Assembly: GCA_026874595.1 (NCBI GenBank)
Contig: CM049320.1
Span: 31,154,214 to 31,218,213, forward strand
DNA: 64,000 nt
Direction: 5' to 3'
Source of the DNA: Sipunculus nudus
Lineage: Eukaryota; Annelida; Sipuncula; Golfingiida; Sipunculidae
Shown: piece after piece, positions 45,837 through 58,320 of the stretch
Numbering within the stretch: position 1 is the stretch's first letter
Layout: each line of letters opens with the position of its first letter
Notes under the pieces: generated by a model
The model's database searches: none
The model's input: only the letters and a program-made list of their open reading frames with translations
Told to the model about the DNA's origin: nothing
Position numbers and translations under genes: made by a program

Positions 45837-48305
45837 ACCTACGTATCATCAACCAGCAAATGGGATCCCCCCCCCCCCCCCAGACCAGGTCGGGAGATCC
45901 ATATGGCAGCTGGCTGAGAGTCAACTCACCTCAAAGATCCCTTCCCTCTATTGATGTCCTACTGGATAATTATGTAAATAACGTCTCAGACTGTTATTAG
46001 TTCGTTTTGCCTGTCACTTATAAAATTAATGGCCTGTTAATGAGTACTGAATAATTAATCTTGCTTCAAATTTCAATATTACACCCTGAGTTTGTTTATT
46101 TATAACTCAGTGGACCTTGAGGTCTCATCCACTGGGCATCAGGATACATTACAGCTAATTCCACACACCTGGCGATAACGTTATTAGGCTGTATAACCCC
46201 CTGGCACACAGGTAAGGCTCTGTCATTGAAAGGTCAAATACTCACACTTGAAGCATCTACACATGATAAATGTATTCCTACACTCTCTTATGATAATTTG
46301 ACTTAAATGAAATGCTTTAAAAAGTAAACATATATAACAGAACATAAAATATAAATTTAACATTAGGTCAAACATTGTGTATGGGAACTTTACAATATGA
46401 CAACGGTAGCCCTTTTCAGCCTTTGACACCCCGTTGGGTTGTCATATTTGGGATATTTCACAATCATATGTTTTCAGTGTATAGAACACAAGGAAATAGC
46501 ATGTGCAAATTATATATATAAGAAGGTATGGACGGTTTTCACGAGAATTTTAAATATGTTTCAGAGATATATATTTCATAAATGCAGTGAGAAAAACATA
46601 TATGAACGAATGTGAAATTTATTTATATTTTCCATTATGGAGCAATAGTTGGTGAAGAAAAAAGATTAGTCTCTTGTCACACCCAAAGAGACATGAACGA
46701 CCTGATACTTTTAACAGTCAAACCAACTGGCTGTAACACTCACATACGTATACTAAAAAAAAAACTGAATAAGACATATGTTATAACAACAACAAAAAAA
46801 CAATATATTAAAGAAAGAAGACACATTCTCTGGAGAGGCGCTCCATATGTACAAGCACTGATGATTACTAACGTCCGATAATCAACACAGAAATAAACAC
46901 CAAGTCCGTTAGACACACTACACAGAGCAGTCCCTTTGTTTACACCTGCTGATGGACACGCCTCCAGAAATAAAATCCTGATAAAACCCGATTAAACAGG
47001 TTTTATTCCTATGAAGCTACAACAAACAATCGTTACTCTAGAGACCGTCAAAAAACTGAACAGAGACGGCTCCGACGAAATTAAACTCTACTGGAATAAC
47101 ATCAAACGAGACACGTTTGCCCTTTAACCAAATTTCGCACGCTTATATCTTAAAATGATACTCCATATTAATGTACATTAAATTATCAAAGCAATCATCT
47201 GGTTACACCTTTTTGACTATGCAATAAGATAACTAAATCATAGTTCTCAGGTGACACCTATTACCATGTGATGCCTATAGTTGTGCTTCATAGACGAACA
47301 TTTGATTTGAACACGTTCAGTTTAACAGGATTACAAAGAAAAATCAAGCTTAAAAATCATGCTCTCCTGTAATGCTTTCCTGTGGAATGAGAAATAACTA
47401 TATACAATGATTTTTGATACAAAGCTGAGAAAGATAAGACTAAATAACATCAGTTAATTATGAAATGATGCTTTTTTAGAAGAAATGATACCTTAACTCT
47501 ATAAATATGCCGTTTTAAACGAAGTCATCAACCCTGGCCAAAAGGAATTTATATTTCCTACGGGCTCACTCAAGCATTAATTCATCTTCAGAATATCAAA
47601 TATAATATTTAAATACAACAATTCTCGTTGAATTTTAAAATACGGGACGAAACAGTCTTCGGCATGATGAACCATCTGAGAACATTTCAGTAGATAAAAC
47701 TCCATGTATTATAAACATATATATCTCCAGTACAAATAATGAGGTTAATCTGTAAGAAATTAAATCTATACCAACCTTGTGTAAAAAATTATGTCACACA
47801 GATACAATAACATTTCATATATTACAGCAATAACAAATTTGGCACGGACGACACAATGCAAAATGTATATAGGCCTAATCTTGGCACAAAATTCATCTAC
47901 ATGTATACACACATGAATTCAAAATTTAGAAAATTACTCTAGCTTGTCAGGAGGTAATCTGGGGGTCCAGGGGGTCTTGACCCCCCCCCCCCCCCCCCCC
48001 CGCTCTAATTTTTATCCGAAGCAACCTTTTTTCAGGGTGTCAGGCAAAATATATTCAGTCATGGCTTAGTCTTTATATAGATATTAATATTAAAAATCAA
48101 TAAGAACCTTGTGACCAAACAGCTTTAACTGACATACTATACTGACGCTGAAATCAAAACACGGGTCGATAGAAACTGTATCAGTCTTAACATAAGTAAT
48201 ATTTCTGTTTTTTTTTTTTAATTTATTAAAATTCTTCCGCATCCAAGGAACACTCTGAGAAAGCAAACAAGAAACTAATGCACCATACAATCACTGTTTT
48301 AAAGT
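45837..48305. other. AT-rich stretch, no gene seen
   Basis: No recognisable gene. A small ORF (46,612-46,881) has no family features. A 21-C run (47,981-48,001) follows 'gggggtccagggggtcttga', giving a potential G/C hairpin. Confidence 0.45.
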
Positions 48306-48309
48306 GTGA

Positions 48310-48378
48310 ATAATAATAATAATAATAAATAAATATTAATATAAATAGTATTAATAAAATAGTATTAAAATAATAATA

Positions 48379-48415
<37 letters not shown>

Positions 48416-48566
48416 TAATAATAAAAATAATAATAATAATAATAGTAATTATTATTATTATATTTATTATTATTATTATTTCCATTATTATTATCAAAAA
48501 TAATACTCTTGTTTTATTATTATTATATTATTATTATTATTATTATTATTATTATCTTATTATTAT
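48310..48566. repeat. Palindromic (TAA)n/(TTA)n microsatellite
   Basis: About 130 bp of imperfect TAA repeats pass directly into about 120 bp of TTA repeats, so the tract can fold on itself as one long hairpin. Confidence 0.9.
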
Positions 48567-48716
48567 GGGCATTTTGATAGTATATTTATTCGGTAATTAG
48601 CTGGATACCTAAAATTATTGTGAAAAAAAAAAGAAAACAAGAACACTTCATTACCTATTTATTCTCAGTCTTAGCACAGTATATTTCGTGGCGCCATCTA
48701 TCGTTATAATTCATTT

Positions 48717-48914
48717 ATGGATAAGAAAGATCTAGAAGTTTCACCGAGTTCAAGCTATCCGGACGTTGCGCCATCCGGAGGTAACATATCCGGACCCAGT
48801 TGGTTAACACAATATCCACCAGAGGTCGCTACCGCTATGATTACCAACAGGATGGACGTCGCAGGCAATGCCCATACACTTATGTGTGGTCGAACTGCAC
48901 CAGAGACTGTGTCC
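48717..48914 (+). CDS. Possible first coding exon, Pro/Ser/Tyr-rich
   Basis: The ATG at 48,717 opens MDKKDLEVSPSSSYPDVAPS, then GGNISGPSWLTQYPPE, followed by an optional CAGAG|GTCGCT donor near 48,822; otherwise it reads on to TGA at 48,914. The composition resembles the proline/tyrosine-rich cytoplasmic N terminus of small membrane proteins, but no domain is recognised. A diverged inverted copy at about 55,955-56,065 reads SSYPDEGYPEGIPSGG in the corresponding frame. It could be a captured exon at both ends of the foldback, or chance. Confidence 0.35.
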
Positions 48915-51549
48915 TGATGTGACTCGATGATGAAAGTATGACGTCACATGAAGTATTCATAAACGCCGACGTTAATAAAAAGAAAAAAAAAGATATTTTA
49001 ATAATAAATTAATTAAAGAGTGTTTTCCGTGATATATTGCGCTGGCCAAGTGGAGGGTTTGTAACCTCTTATCTCAGAGTCTGTGACAACACGCCATGCA
49101 TGTCAAGCCCCTTTGAATGGTTTAGATTATCTATAACAATTATTTGCATGGGTTTCTCATTAGGTTCAAGGACCAAAACCGGGTTTTGTAGCTATACGTC
49201 TATATTCCTATATGGTGAAGGCAAAATTTAATGAAGGGTTTAAGTATCTCTTAACCCAGAGCCTGTGACAGCAAGACTTGGAGCGGTATGAGTTTTCTCT
49301 GCGTTGGTGTCTGACAGGGACCAAGGGCCCAAACCACGGTTCAAAGTGGGGCTATACCACAATCTTAATTCATTATATTGGCCAAACTGAGGCAAACGGG
49401 AATTCAAAATGGGGCTATGCCTTTATATTAAATCATTAGTTTGGCCAAATTGAGGGTTTTTATCTCTAATCACAAAGTCTGTGACAACAAGCCATGCATA
49501 CCCAACATCTAAAAAAATAAATTTACACTGGTGTCTGACCGGGTTCAGGGGCCTAAACGACGGTTCCAAGTGAGGCTATACCTCTCTCTCAATTCAGCAA
49601 CATGGTGATATCTCTAATCTTAGAGAATGTCACAATTACAGATGCATGTCACCTAACTGGGCGGGGATCGAACTCTTCAGAACCAAATTTGCAATGTGCT
49701 CTTACCGGGATTAGGGGCCCAAATTAGGGTTCGAAATGGGGCTGTACCTCTATCATAATTCATTCTATTGGCCAACCTGAGGGTGTTTATCTCCAACCTC
49801 AGAGTCTCTGACAGTTAAAGATGCATGTCACCTTACTTTGCGTGGTTCCAGTTATCTACAAGGATATTTGCACAGGGCCCTGACCGGGTTGAAGGGCACG
49901 AACCAGGGCTCAAAATGCGGCTATACCTCTAACTCAACTCATTATATTGGCCTACCTGAGGATGTTTATCTTTAATCTCATAGTCTGTGACAGTTAGAGA
50001 TGCATGTCGCCTGACTACGCTCGGTTTCATCTGACTGTTATGAAATTTGCAATGGGCCCTGACCGGGTTCAGGGGTCCAAATCAGGGTTCGGAAAGGGGC
50101 TATCCTGCTATATCAACTCACTTTGTTGTCCAACCTGAGGCTGCTTATCTCTAATCTCAGAGTCTGTGACAGTTAAAGGTGCATGTCCTCTAACTGAGAG
50201 TGGTTCCAGCTGTCTACAAGCAAATTTTACTGGGCCCTCACCGGGTTCAAGGGCCCAAATCAGGGTTCAAAATGTGGCTATACCTCTATCTTAACTCATT
50301 ATATTGGCCTACCTGAGGATGTTTATATCTTATCTCAGAGACTGTGACAGTTAGAGATGCATGTCGCCTGACTGGGAGAGGTTCCAGCTGTCTACAAGCA
50401 AATTTGCACTGGGCCCTGACCGGGTTTAGGGGCCCAAATCAGGGTTAGAAATAGGGTACAACCTCTATCCTAACTCATTAAATTGGCCAACCCAAGGGTG
50501 TTTATCTCCAATCTCAGAGTCTGTGACAGTTAGAGATGGATGTAACATGGCTGGGCTAGGCTCTAACTATCTGCAAGCCAAATTGCAATTTGCCCTGACC
50601 GGGTTCAGGGGCCAAAATCAGGGTACGAAATGGGGTTATACCTCTATCTAAACTCATTTTGTTGGCCAACCTGAGGCTGTCTATCTCTAATCCCAGAGTC
50701 TGTGACAGTTAGAGATGTATGCCTCCTGACTGGGCGGGGCTCTAACTGTCCTCAAGCAAATTTGCAATGGGCTCCGACCGGGTTGAAGGGCCCGAATCAG
50801 GGCTCAAAATGCGGCTATACTTCTATCTCAACTCATTATATTGGCCTACCTGAGGATGTTTATCTCTGATCTCAGAGTCTGTGACAGTAAGAGATACATG
50901 CCGCTTGACTGGGCTCGGTTTCATCTGACTGTTTGGAAATTTGCAATGGGCCCTGACCGGGTTCAGGGGTCCAAATCAGAGTTCAAAATGTGGCTATACC
51001 TCTATCTTAACTCATTATATTGGCCTACCTGAGGATGTTTATCTCTGATCTCAGAGTCTGTGACAGTTAAAGGTACATGTCCTCTAACTGAGAGTAGTTC
51101 CAGCTGTCTAAAAGCAAATTTTTACTGGGCCCTCACCGGGTTCAAGGGCCCAAATCAGGGTTCAAATGTGGCTATACCTCTATCTTAACTCATTATATTG
51201 GCCTACCTGAGGATGTTTATCTCTAATCTCAGAGTCTGTGACAGTTAGAGATGCATGTCGCCTGACTGGGAGAGGTTTCAGCTGTCTACAAGCAAATTTG
51301 CACTGGGCCCTGACCGGGTTCTTGGACCCAAATCAAGGTTAGAAATGGGGTAAAACCTCTATCCTAACTCATTAAATTGGCCAACCCGAGGGTGTTTATC
51401 TCTAATCTCAGAGTCTGTGACAGTTAGAGATGGATGTAACCTGGCTTGGCTTGGCTCTAACGGAAATCGATAGTGTTTAATATAAATACGGGAATGGATG
51501 ATTCCTTCACTTGATCGTGCTGCTGTCCTAGGCTGACATATGACCTTTT

Positions 51550-51832
51550 TCATAATTCTGGGGTTTTTTTGGTGTTATTTTGCAGGTAAAATATCCTTTT
51601 GTTAACTAATATGTATGGGCTTGAGAAACACTGACATAATTTCGCGGCATCAAACTCATCAAGCGGGGTGATAAAATAATGAGAAATTCTCAATCCTTGT
51701 TTTCTAAGGGAGATGCCTAAAAAAACGTTATTACGATCCATGGTGTTGTAAACTTCAAGCAGTGTTTGATTATTGCACCTGTGAAAGTAGAATTGAAGGA
51801 ATGAAAGTATAATTATAGGTCGGCTTATATAT
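51550..51832 (-). CDS. Candidate exon in the foldback centre, unrecognised
   Basis: After a strong pyrimidine-rich acceptor (CCTTCAATTCTACTTTCACAG) the minus strand is open for about 75 residues to a stop. It includes CNNQTLLEVYNTMDRNNVFL and ITPLDEFDAAKLCQCFSSPY. Composition is protein-like and not low-complexity. I recognise no family. It lies just inside the left satellite array. It could equally be a chance ORF. Confidence 0.3.
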
Positions 51833-52087
51833 GTCAATCTGCTCTTGTCCACTCTGACCATTTTTCATACAAGCCCAATTCTGTGGCCATGGTGATGACA
51901 GTTAAATTTCTGTAATTTATTAATAATTATAGAATTATAGACTGATTACATTTCTGAATTTACTATGAAATATAATATGTCTAAAACTGGTTTATAATTA
52001 ACTTATTTATCCTTGAAATATATTAAATAACTTATTTTTAAATGTTATACTTCATTGTAAATTCTTTGAAAGGTGTCACAGAAAATG

Positions 52088-52089
<2 letters not shown>

Positions 52090-52169
<80 letters not shown>
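52090..52169 (+). repeat. (TA)n microsatellite, 80 bp
   Basis: A long perfect TA tract in the centre of the foldback. Other TA tracts lie at 59,352-59,409 and 63,772-63,795. Confidence 0.95.
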
Positions 52170-52173
<4 letters not shown>

Positions 52174-55100
52174 TTGTCCAAACCTTGAATACCCTCCAAT
52201 TTCTACGAGTTGTCCTCCACCCTTGAAGAAAAAAAATTGACGTCACTGATAATACTCAAATAGTCTTTCTAAATTAGATACATCGGGCTGTTGAGACTGT
52301 CAGATGCCAGAATGTGTCCTCTTTACCAGGGTCTAGTTTGGAAATACAGCGTCCCCTAACTGATGGACATTCAGATCTATGAAATGTATTGACTGTCCAT
52401 ATACTAACTATGCTTTAGCACAATAGACTTTCATAAGGACCTGCTTGAAACGAATAACACGATTGATAGTTTTCACTGACAACTTAAGTATAGAGTCCCT
52501 CCTTAGAGGTGTTGTTTACAAGACCCCTGTACCCTCCACATCAATCACAATTTGACCCCTGTCACCATAAGGTGAGAGGCAAGTGTCTCAGCTAAGGGTT
52601 ATATCTGCACTGACTGAAATAAAGCAACGTGTGTGATAGCTGCTGTGTAGTTACTGACTGAACACAAAGAACACCTGTATGGAAAACTCCTGTTTAACTG
52701 TTCAATATATTTTAGATAATTTTATGTTGTGCAATTAGTTAACAGTGATTTCTTTAAAAATACTGCAAATATGAATGAAGTGCAAGACTGATGTATTGAT
52801 TATTTTTTTAAAGACGGACCAGATCAACAAAACCATGATGGTTGGAGGCACTTCATTTGAACAAGTATGCACTGATTACCATCAGGACGTTAACGTTATC
52901 ACATAATTTGTATTCATATCCAGGGTAAGACATGATTGCATATTATTGTATTTTGAAATGCATTCTGTCGAAGCGTGCAGACTAGGATTTAGCATATAGT
53001 ATTCTTTACATAATATTGTCATCAACAGTGATGAATGACTTAAGTTCAGTCTAGAGTATTATTTTTCCACGGACTTCCGTTTTTTTTTTTTGTTTCGGTT
53101 ATGCCAATTAACCATTCTGACTATAATTAAAGATTTTATAATAATAACTAATATCAAAATATTTTAGAAGCTGTTTGAAACATAGTGTCATTATGGAGTG
53201 TTTTTATTATAGTAAACTTTTGATTTTTACAGATTTCCAATAATAAAAGTGTGTTATCACTATTACATTTTTTGAATGTTTATTACTGAAGGAAGACAAA
53301 ACTTTAATAAACCTTACATTTTGTCATAATAATACTTTAATATTCACCAATCAACGCCACCCATACCCCCCCCCCCCCCAAACTTTTAAAAAAGGGGTGG
53401 CACAGACGCCCCAAGACGTTTTACAATTAATCTGACTGTGGATATACTGGTATCAGCCATCATGCAGACATAAATCCACGAGCATTGTCTATAGGTGTTG
53501 GAAACGTATGCTATATTAGTTTTCAGTGTGCCAGTAAGAAGTACTTTTATCCCACCCCTACATAATGTGTGTAGCCTGGTTCTTGATAAATGTGCATACT
53601 ATAACAAACCTGATCCCTCCCAGTCATCAAACACCTCAGATCATAGATAACTTAATCATCACTTGACAAGACAGGCCAGCCATCAGTGTGTAACTGTTAT
53701 TCTCAACACATATACCCTTACTAGGAGAGGGTCAAAATGGTTACATACCAGAGCTGAGTATCAATTTGTAACACTGTCACTGAACCTCCAGCAGCACTGA
53801 CCTCCCCCATTATGTTAAGAATCAGTGTCTAGTGTCATGGACCAAACTAACTGTTTAAGATGGACGATTCAGACCATTCCGAACCCTTACTGGCCCCTGA
53901 ACCCGGTCAGTGCCAATAGTAAATTTGCTAAGTGACAGATGGAACCAAGCCTAGTCAAGTGACATGCATCTCTAACTGTCACAGACTCTGATGCAAGAGA
54001 CAGACACCCTAAGGCTGGTCAACAAAATGATTTAAGGTAAAGGTATAGCCCCATTTCGAACCCTGATTTTTTTCCCCTAAACCTGGTCAGAGCCAATTAC
54101 TTATTTGCTTGTAGACAGCTGGAACCAAGCCCAGTCAGGTGACATGCATCTTTATCTGTCACAGACTCTGAGTTTAGAGATAAATAACCTCAGGTTGGAA
54201 TAATTTGATCAGTTAAGATAGAGGTATAGCCACATTTCCGACCCTGATTTGGGCACCTGAGCCCGGTCAGGGCCCATTGCAAATTTGCTTGCAGACAGTT
54301 GAAGGCCCGCCCAGTCAGGCATCATGCATCTATAAGTGTCACAGACTCTGTGATTAGAGATAAATACCCTCAGGTTGGCCAATGTAATCAGTTAAAAGGT
54401 GATTTAGCCAAATTTCGGACCCTAGCTGTTATGGGCCCCTGAGCCCGGCCAGGGCCCATGCATTGAGAATTTGCTTGCAGACAGTTGAAGGCCTCCCCCC
54501 CCCCCCCCCCAGTCAGGCAACATGCAACTATAACTGTCACATACTCTGTGATAAGAGATAAATACCCTCAGGTTGGCCAATATGTAGTCTGTTAAAAGGG
54601 GATTTAGCTCAATTTCGGACCCTGTTATAGGCCCCTGTTGACATGCATCTCTTACTGTCACAGACTCTGTGATTAGAGATAAACACCCTCAGGTTGGCAA
54701 TTTTAATCAGTTAAAAGGGGGTATAGCCACATTTCGGACCCTGATTTGGGAACCTGAACCCAGTCAGGGCCCATTGCAACTTTGCTTGCAGATAGTTGAA
54801 GGCCCGCCCAGTCAGGTGAAATGCATCTAATACTGTCACAGACTCTGAGGTTAGAGATAAATACCCTCAGGTTCGAACATTTTATCAGTTAAGAAAGAGA
54901 TATAGCCAAATTTCGGACCTTGATTTGGGCACCCGAGCCCGGTCAGGGAGAATTGCAAATTTGCTTGCAGACAGTTGAAGGCCCGCCCAGTCAGGTGACA
55001 TGCATCTATAACTGTCACAGACTCTGAGATTAGAGATTAATACCCTTAATTTGGCCGATTTAATCAGTTAAAAGGGGGTATAGCCACATTTCGGATCCTG

Positions 55101-56414
55101 ATTTGGGCGCCTGAGCCAAGTCAGGGAGAATTGCAACTTTGCTTGCAGATAGTTGAAGGCCCGCCGAGTCAGGTGACATGCATCTCATACTGTCAAAGAT
55201 TCTGAGTTTAGAGATAAATAACCTCAGGTTGGAATAATTTGATCAGTTAAGATAGAGGTATAGCCACATTTCCGACCCTGATTTGGGCACCTGAGCCCGG
55301 TCAGGGCCCAATGCAAATTTGCTTGCAGACAGTTGAAGGCCCGCCCAGTCAGGCATCATGCATCTATAAGTGTCACATACTCTGTGATAAGAGATAAATA
55401 CCCTCAGGTTGGCCAATATGTAGTCTGTTAAAAGGGGATTTAGCTCAATTTCGGACCCTGTTATAGGCCCCTGAGCCCTTTCAGGGCCCATTCCAAATTT
55501 GCTTGTGCACAGACAGTTGAAACCCAGGCAAGTGCAGTCGGGTGATTAAGGCATCTCTTAATTTTATTGATCCTGGACTTGAGATTAAAGATAAAAACTC
55601 TCAAGATGACTTACATAATGAATTAAGATATAGGTATAACCGTATATATAGCCCCATTTTGAACCCCGTTTTGGGCCGGGTGCCTTTACCCCCTGAGAAA
55701 CCTATGCAAAAAATGTTCATAGAAAATTTAATTTTCTCCAAGTGATATGCATGGCTTGCTGTAACAGACTCTGATATAAGATATACAAATCCTCCACATG
55801 GGCAACACATTGTATGAATACAGACTCGGAGGTAAAGTTCCATTTTGAACCCTGGTTTGAGTGCATGAACCCGGTAAGAGACCCATTTAAAATTTTTTTA
55901 TAATTCATATATCTTCATTATTTGTTTATGAATTTATTACAGCTGAAATACTGATGTAACGGCTGTCTCCGGATAGCTTGAGTCCTGATGACCTTCCGGT
56001 GACCTCCGGATGGAATTCCCTCCGGATAGCCTTCGTCCGGATAGCTTGAGCATGGTAGAAGTTTCAGTTATCCTGGGGAGGCAGAACGGGAATTAAAAGA
56101 GAAATAAAAGCATATTTTTCTAACGGTTGTCAGTATAGAAATGATCTGAACACTTACAGGTAGGCCGTAGTTTGCGATATCTATATCCGAATATGGATTT
56201 CTTTTCTTATTACTACTGAAGAGTAGGCGGAATCTCTATAATGGGCGATAAAAGGGAAATAATGTTGTTTATTGATGCAGTCTCTTGAGCAGAACACCAG
56301 ATGTCACCACCGCACAGGTCAAAGAGGATGATTTCATTGCATTGTGAAAAGATCAACATTATTAGAAATGCATATAAAATTTGATATATTTAGAGACTAA
56401 AAAAGGGTAAAAGT

Positions 56415-56830
56415 GCAGTTCAGGACTTGAGTCTTAAAAAAAAGAATAACTCCCAAACTTTGAGACACAAAACCCCCAAAATAAGATAAGAAAAGATACA
56501 TTTATTATAGCATTCAGTTCCAGGAAATTGTTGTTGGCTTTCAATTAAATACAAAAATAAATACATAAAAAATAACACAGATTACATATTTCACTATGCA
56601 TGTAAAAATAAGCATGTAATTTAAATGATTTATTTAAATTTAAAACACAATAGATAATTCTGCAGGTTAAACACAATTCAAAACATTAAATATCTAGAGG
56701 GTTGTGACACAATTGGAAGCTGTATATCACTATAAGTCATAATGGGTTGTAATGGTTTTTTTTTGTGTTTTGTGTCTCAAAATTTGTGGAGTTATTCTCT
56801 TGTTTTTAAGTCTTCAGTGACAGACCCCGT
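56415..56830. mobile_element. Small inverted-repeat (MITE-like) element
   Basis: The left end 'gagtcttaaa...gaataactccc...tttgagacacaaaac' is mirrored by the right end 'gttttgtgtctcaaaatttgtggagttattctcttgtttttaagtcttca'. The inverted ends are about 60 bp and the interior is AT-rich and non-coding. The target duplication was not resolved. Confidence 0.6.
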
Positions 56831-57130
56831 GGTTTAGGTGACCTGCCACAAACTTAAGCATTTCCCGTGCTTAACTTTTTCTTTGAATCAAGTTTGATGG
56901 TTTCTATTTTTATATGAATCTGAATAAAAAGTGTCCATGTTGATAGAGCCATAGGCTTTGGAGCAATTTTTAAAGTGAAGGGGGGGGGGGGGGGGCTCAT
57001 AATATGTCCATGAAGCATGAGTTTGCGTCAGTGCCCTTGGGGGTGTAACCATAGGGTATGGGAGGGGGTACCACATTTCCCTGGCACTTAGGGATGGACA
57101 TTTTTGAAGAATTAAAACATAAAATATGCA

Positions 57131-58317
57131 TTTTTATGCCCCCGCCACAAAGTGGCCGAGGCATATAGTTTTACCCATGTCCGTCATTCCGTCCTTCGGT
57201 CCTTCTGAAATCAAACAGTTGTACGGACTTTTTTTCTCAATGCCTGCAGATATTAGCCTGATTTTTGGTGTGTGGGCAGATATAGACCAGTTACAGATCG
57301 AGTTCACGTTTCGTCCCGGTTGACCTACTTTTGACCGTTTTACAGCTCCTAAACTTAAAAAATTTCATGAAAAATAGAAATTTCATGACAAATACACATG
57401 TACGGACTTTTTTTCACAATGCCTGCAGATATTGGCCTGAATTTTGGTGTGTAGGCAGATAATGACCAGTTACAGATCGAGTTCGCGTTTTGTCCCGGTT
57501 GACCTACTTTTGACTGATTTACGGCTCCTAAACTTAGAAAATTTCATGAAAAATAGAAATATTCATGACAGATACACATGTACGGACTTTTTTTCACAAT
57601 GCCTGCAGTTATTGGCCTGATTTTTGGTGTGTGGGCAGATATTGACCAGTTACAGATCGAGTTCACGTTTTGTCCCAGTTGACCTACTTTTGATTGTTTT
57701 ACGGTGCTCTAACATAGAAAATTTCATAAAAAAGTGCACATGTATGGACCTTTTTTCGCAGTGCCTGCAGATACGGGCCTGATTTTTGGTGTGTAGGCAG
57801 ATAATGACCAGTTACAGATCAAGTTCTTGTTTTGTCCCAGTTGACCTACTTTTGACCATTTGACTGCTCCTGAACATAGAAAGTTTCATGAAAAATAGAA
57901 ATTTTCATAATAAATGCATATGTACTGACCTTTTTTCCTCAATGCCTGCAGATACCACCCTGATTTTTTATATGTGGGCAGATAATGACAGTTACAGATC
58001 GAGTTCGCGTTTCGTCCTGGTTGACCTACTTTTGATTGTTTTATGGCTCCTAAACATAGAAAATTTCATGGAAAGACAGAAATTTTTATGGAAAATGCAC
58101 ATGTATGGACATTTTTTCACAATGCCTGCATATACTGGCATGATTTTTGGTGTGTTGCTTGATAATGCCCCGTTACAGATCGAGTTTGCATTTTGCCCTT
58201 GTTGACCTACTTTTGACCATATGACACCTCCTGAACTTAAAAAATTTTTCAAAATTTTACAAATGTTTCTAATTTGCCCCAGGCGGGGGCATTCGTGTCA
58301 TTCCGACACATCTAGTT
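57131..58317 (+). repeat. Repeat family D with ~180-bp internal tandem units
   Basis: It is bounded by 'atgcccccgccacaaagtggccgaggcat' and 'aggcgggggcattcgtgtcattccgacacatctagttt'; ATGCCCCCGCC and GGCGGGGGCAT are inverse. Between them are six units of about 180 bp with 'cacatgtacggactttttttcacaatgcctgcagatat', 'gttacagatcgagttc' and 'gttgacctacttttga'. It is non-coding. The end words are those of a common marine-invertebrate repeat type. Confidence 0.75.
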
Positions 58318-58320
58318 TAA

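Larger units (their letters stand above)
48717..56070. repeat. Giant foldback: two opposed ~179-bp satellite arrays
   Basis: The left array (about 49,075-51,460, plus orientation, about 14 units) and right array (about 53,880-55,900, minus orientation, about 11 units) are made of the same unit. Consensus words are 'cagagtctgtgacagttagagatgcatgt', 'gccctgaccgggttcaggggcc', 'ctatacctctat' and 'ttggccaacctgagg'. Unit starts in the left array fall at 49,075, 49,258, 49,475, 49,620, 49,799, 49,979, 50,159, 50,336, 50,514, 50,694, 50,872, 51,050, 51,228 and 51,407. Outer ends carry inverted copies of a 'caagctatccggacg' segment. The centre (51,461-53,870) is single-copy-like with a long TA tract. 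Confidence 0.82.

Noticed and set aside
48301-48566. CRISPR-like or other regular array
   Set aside because: Simple trinucleotide microsatellite in a eukaryotic genome; no spacers.
54422-55491. Repeated ORFs containing LTDYILANLRVFISYHRVCD
   Set aside because: They are translations of the 179-bp satellite unit. Stops and frame changes from unit to unit show no selection for coding.
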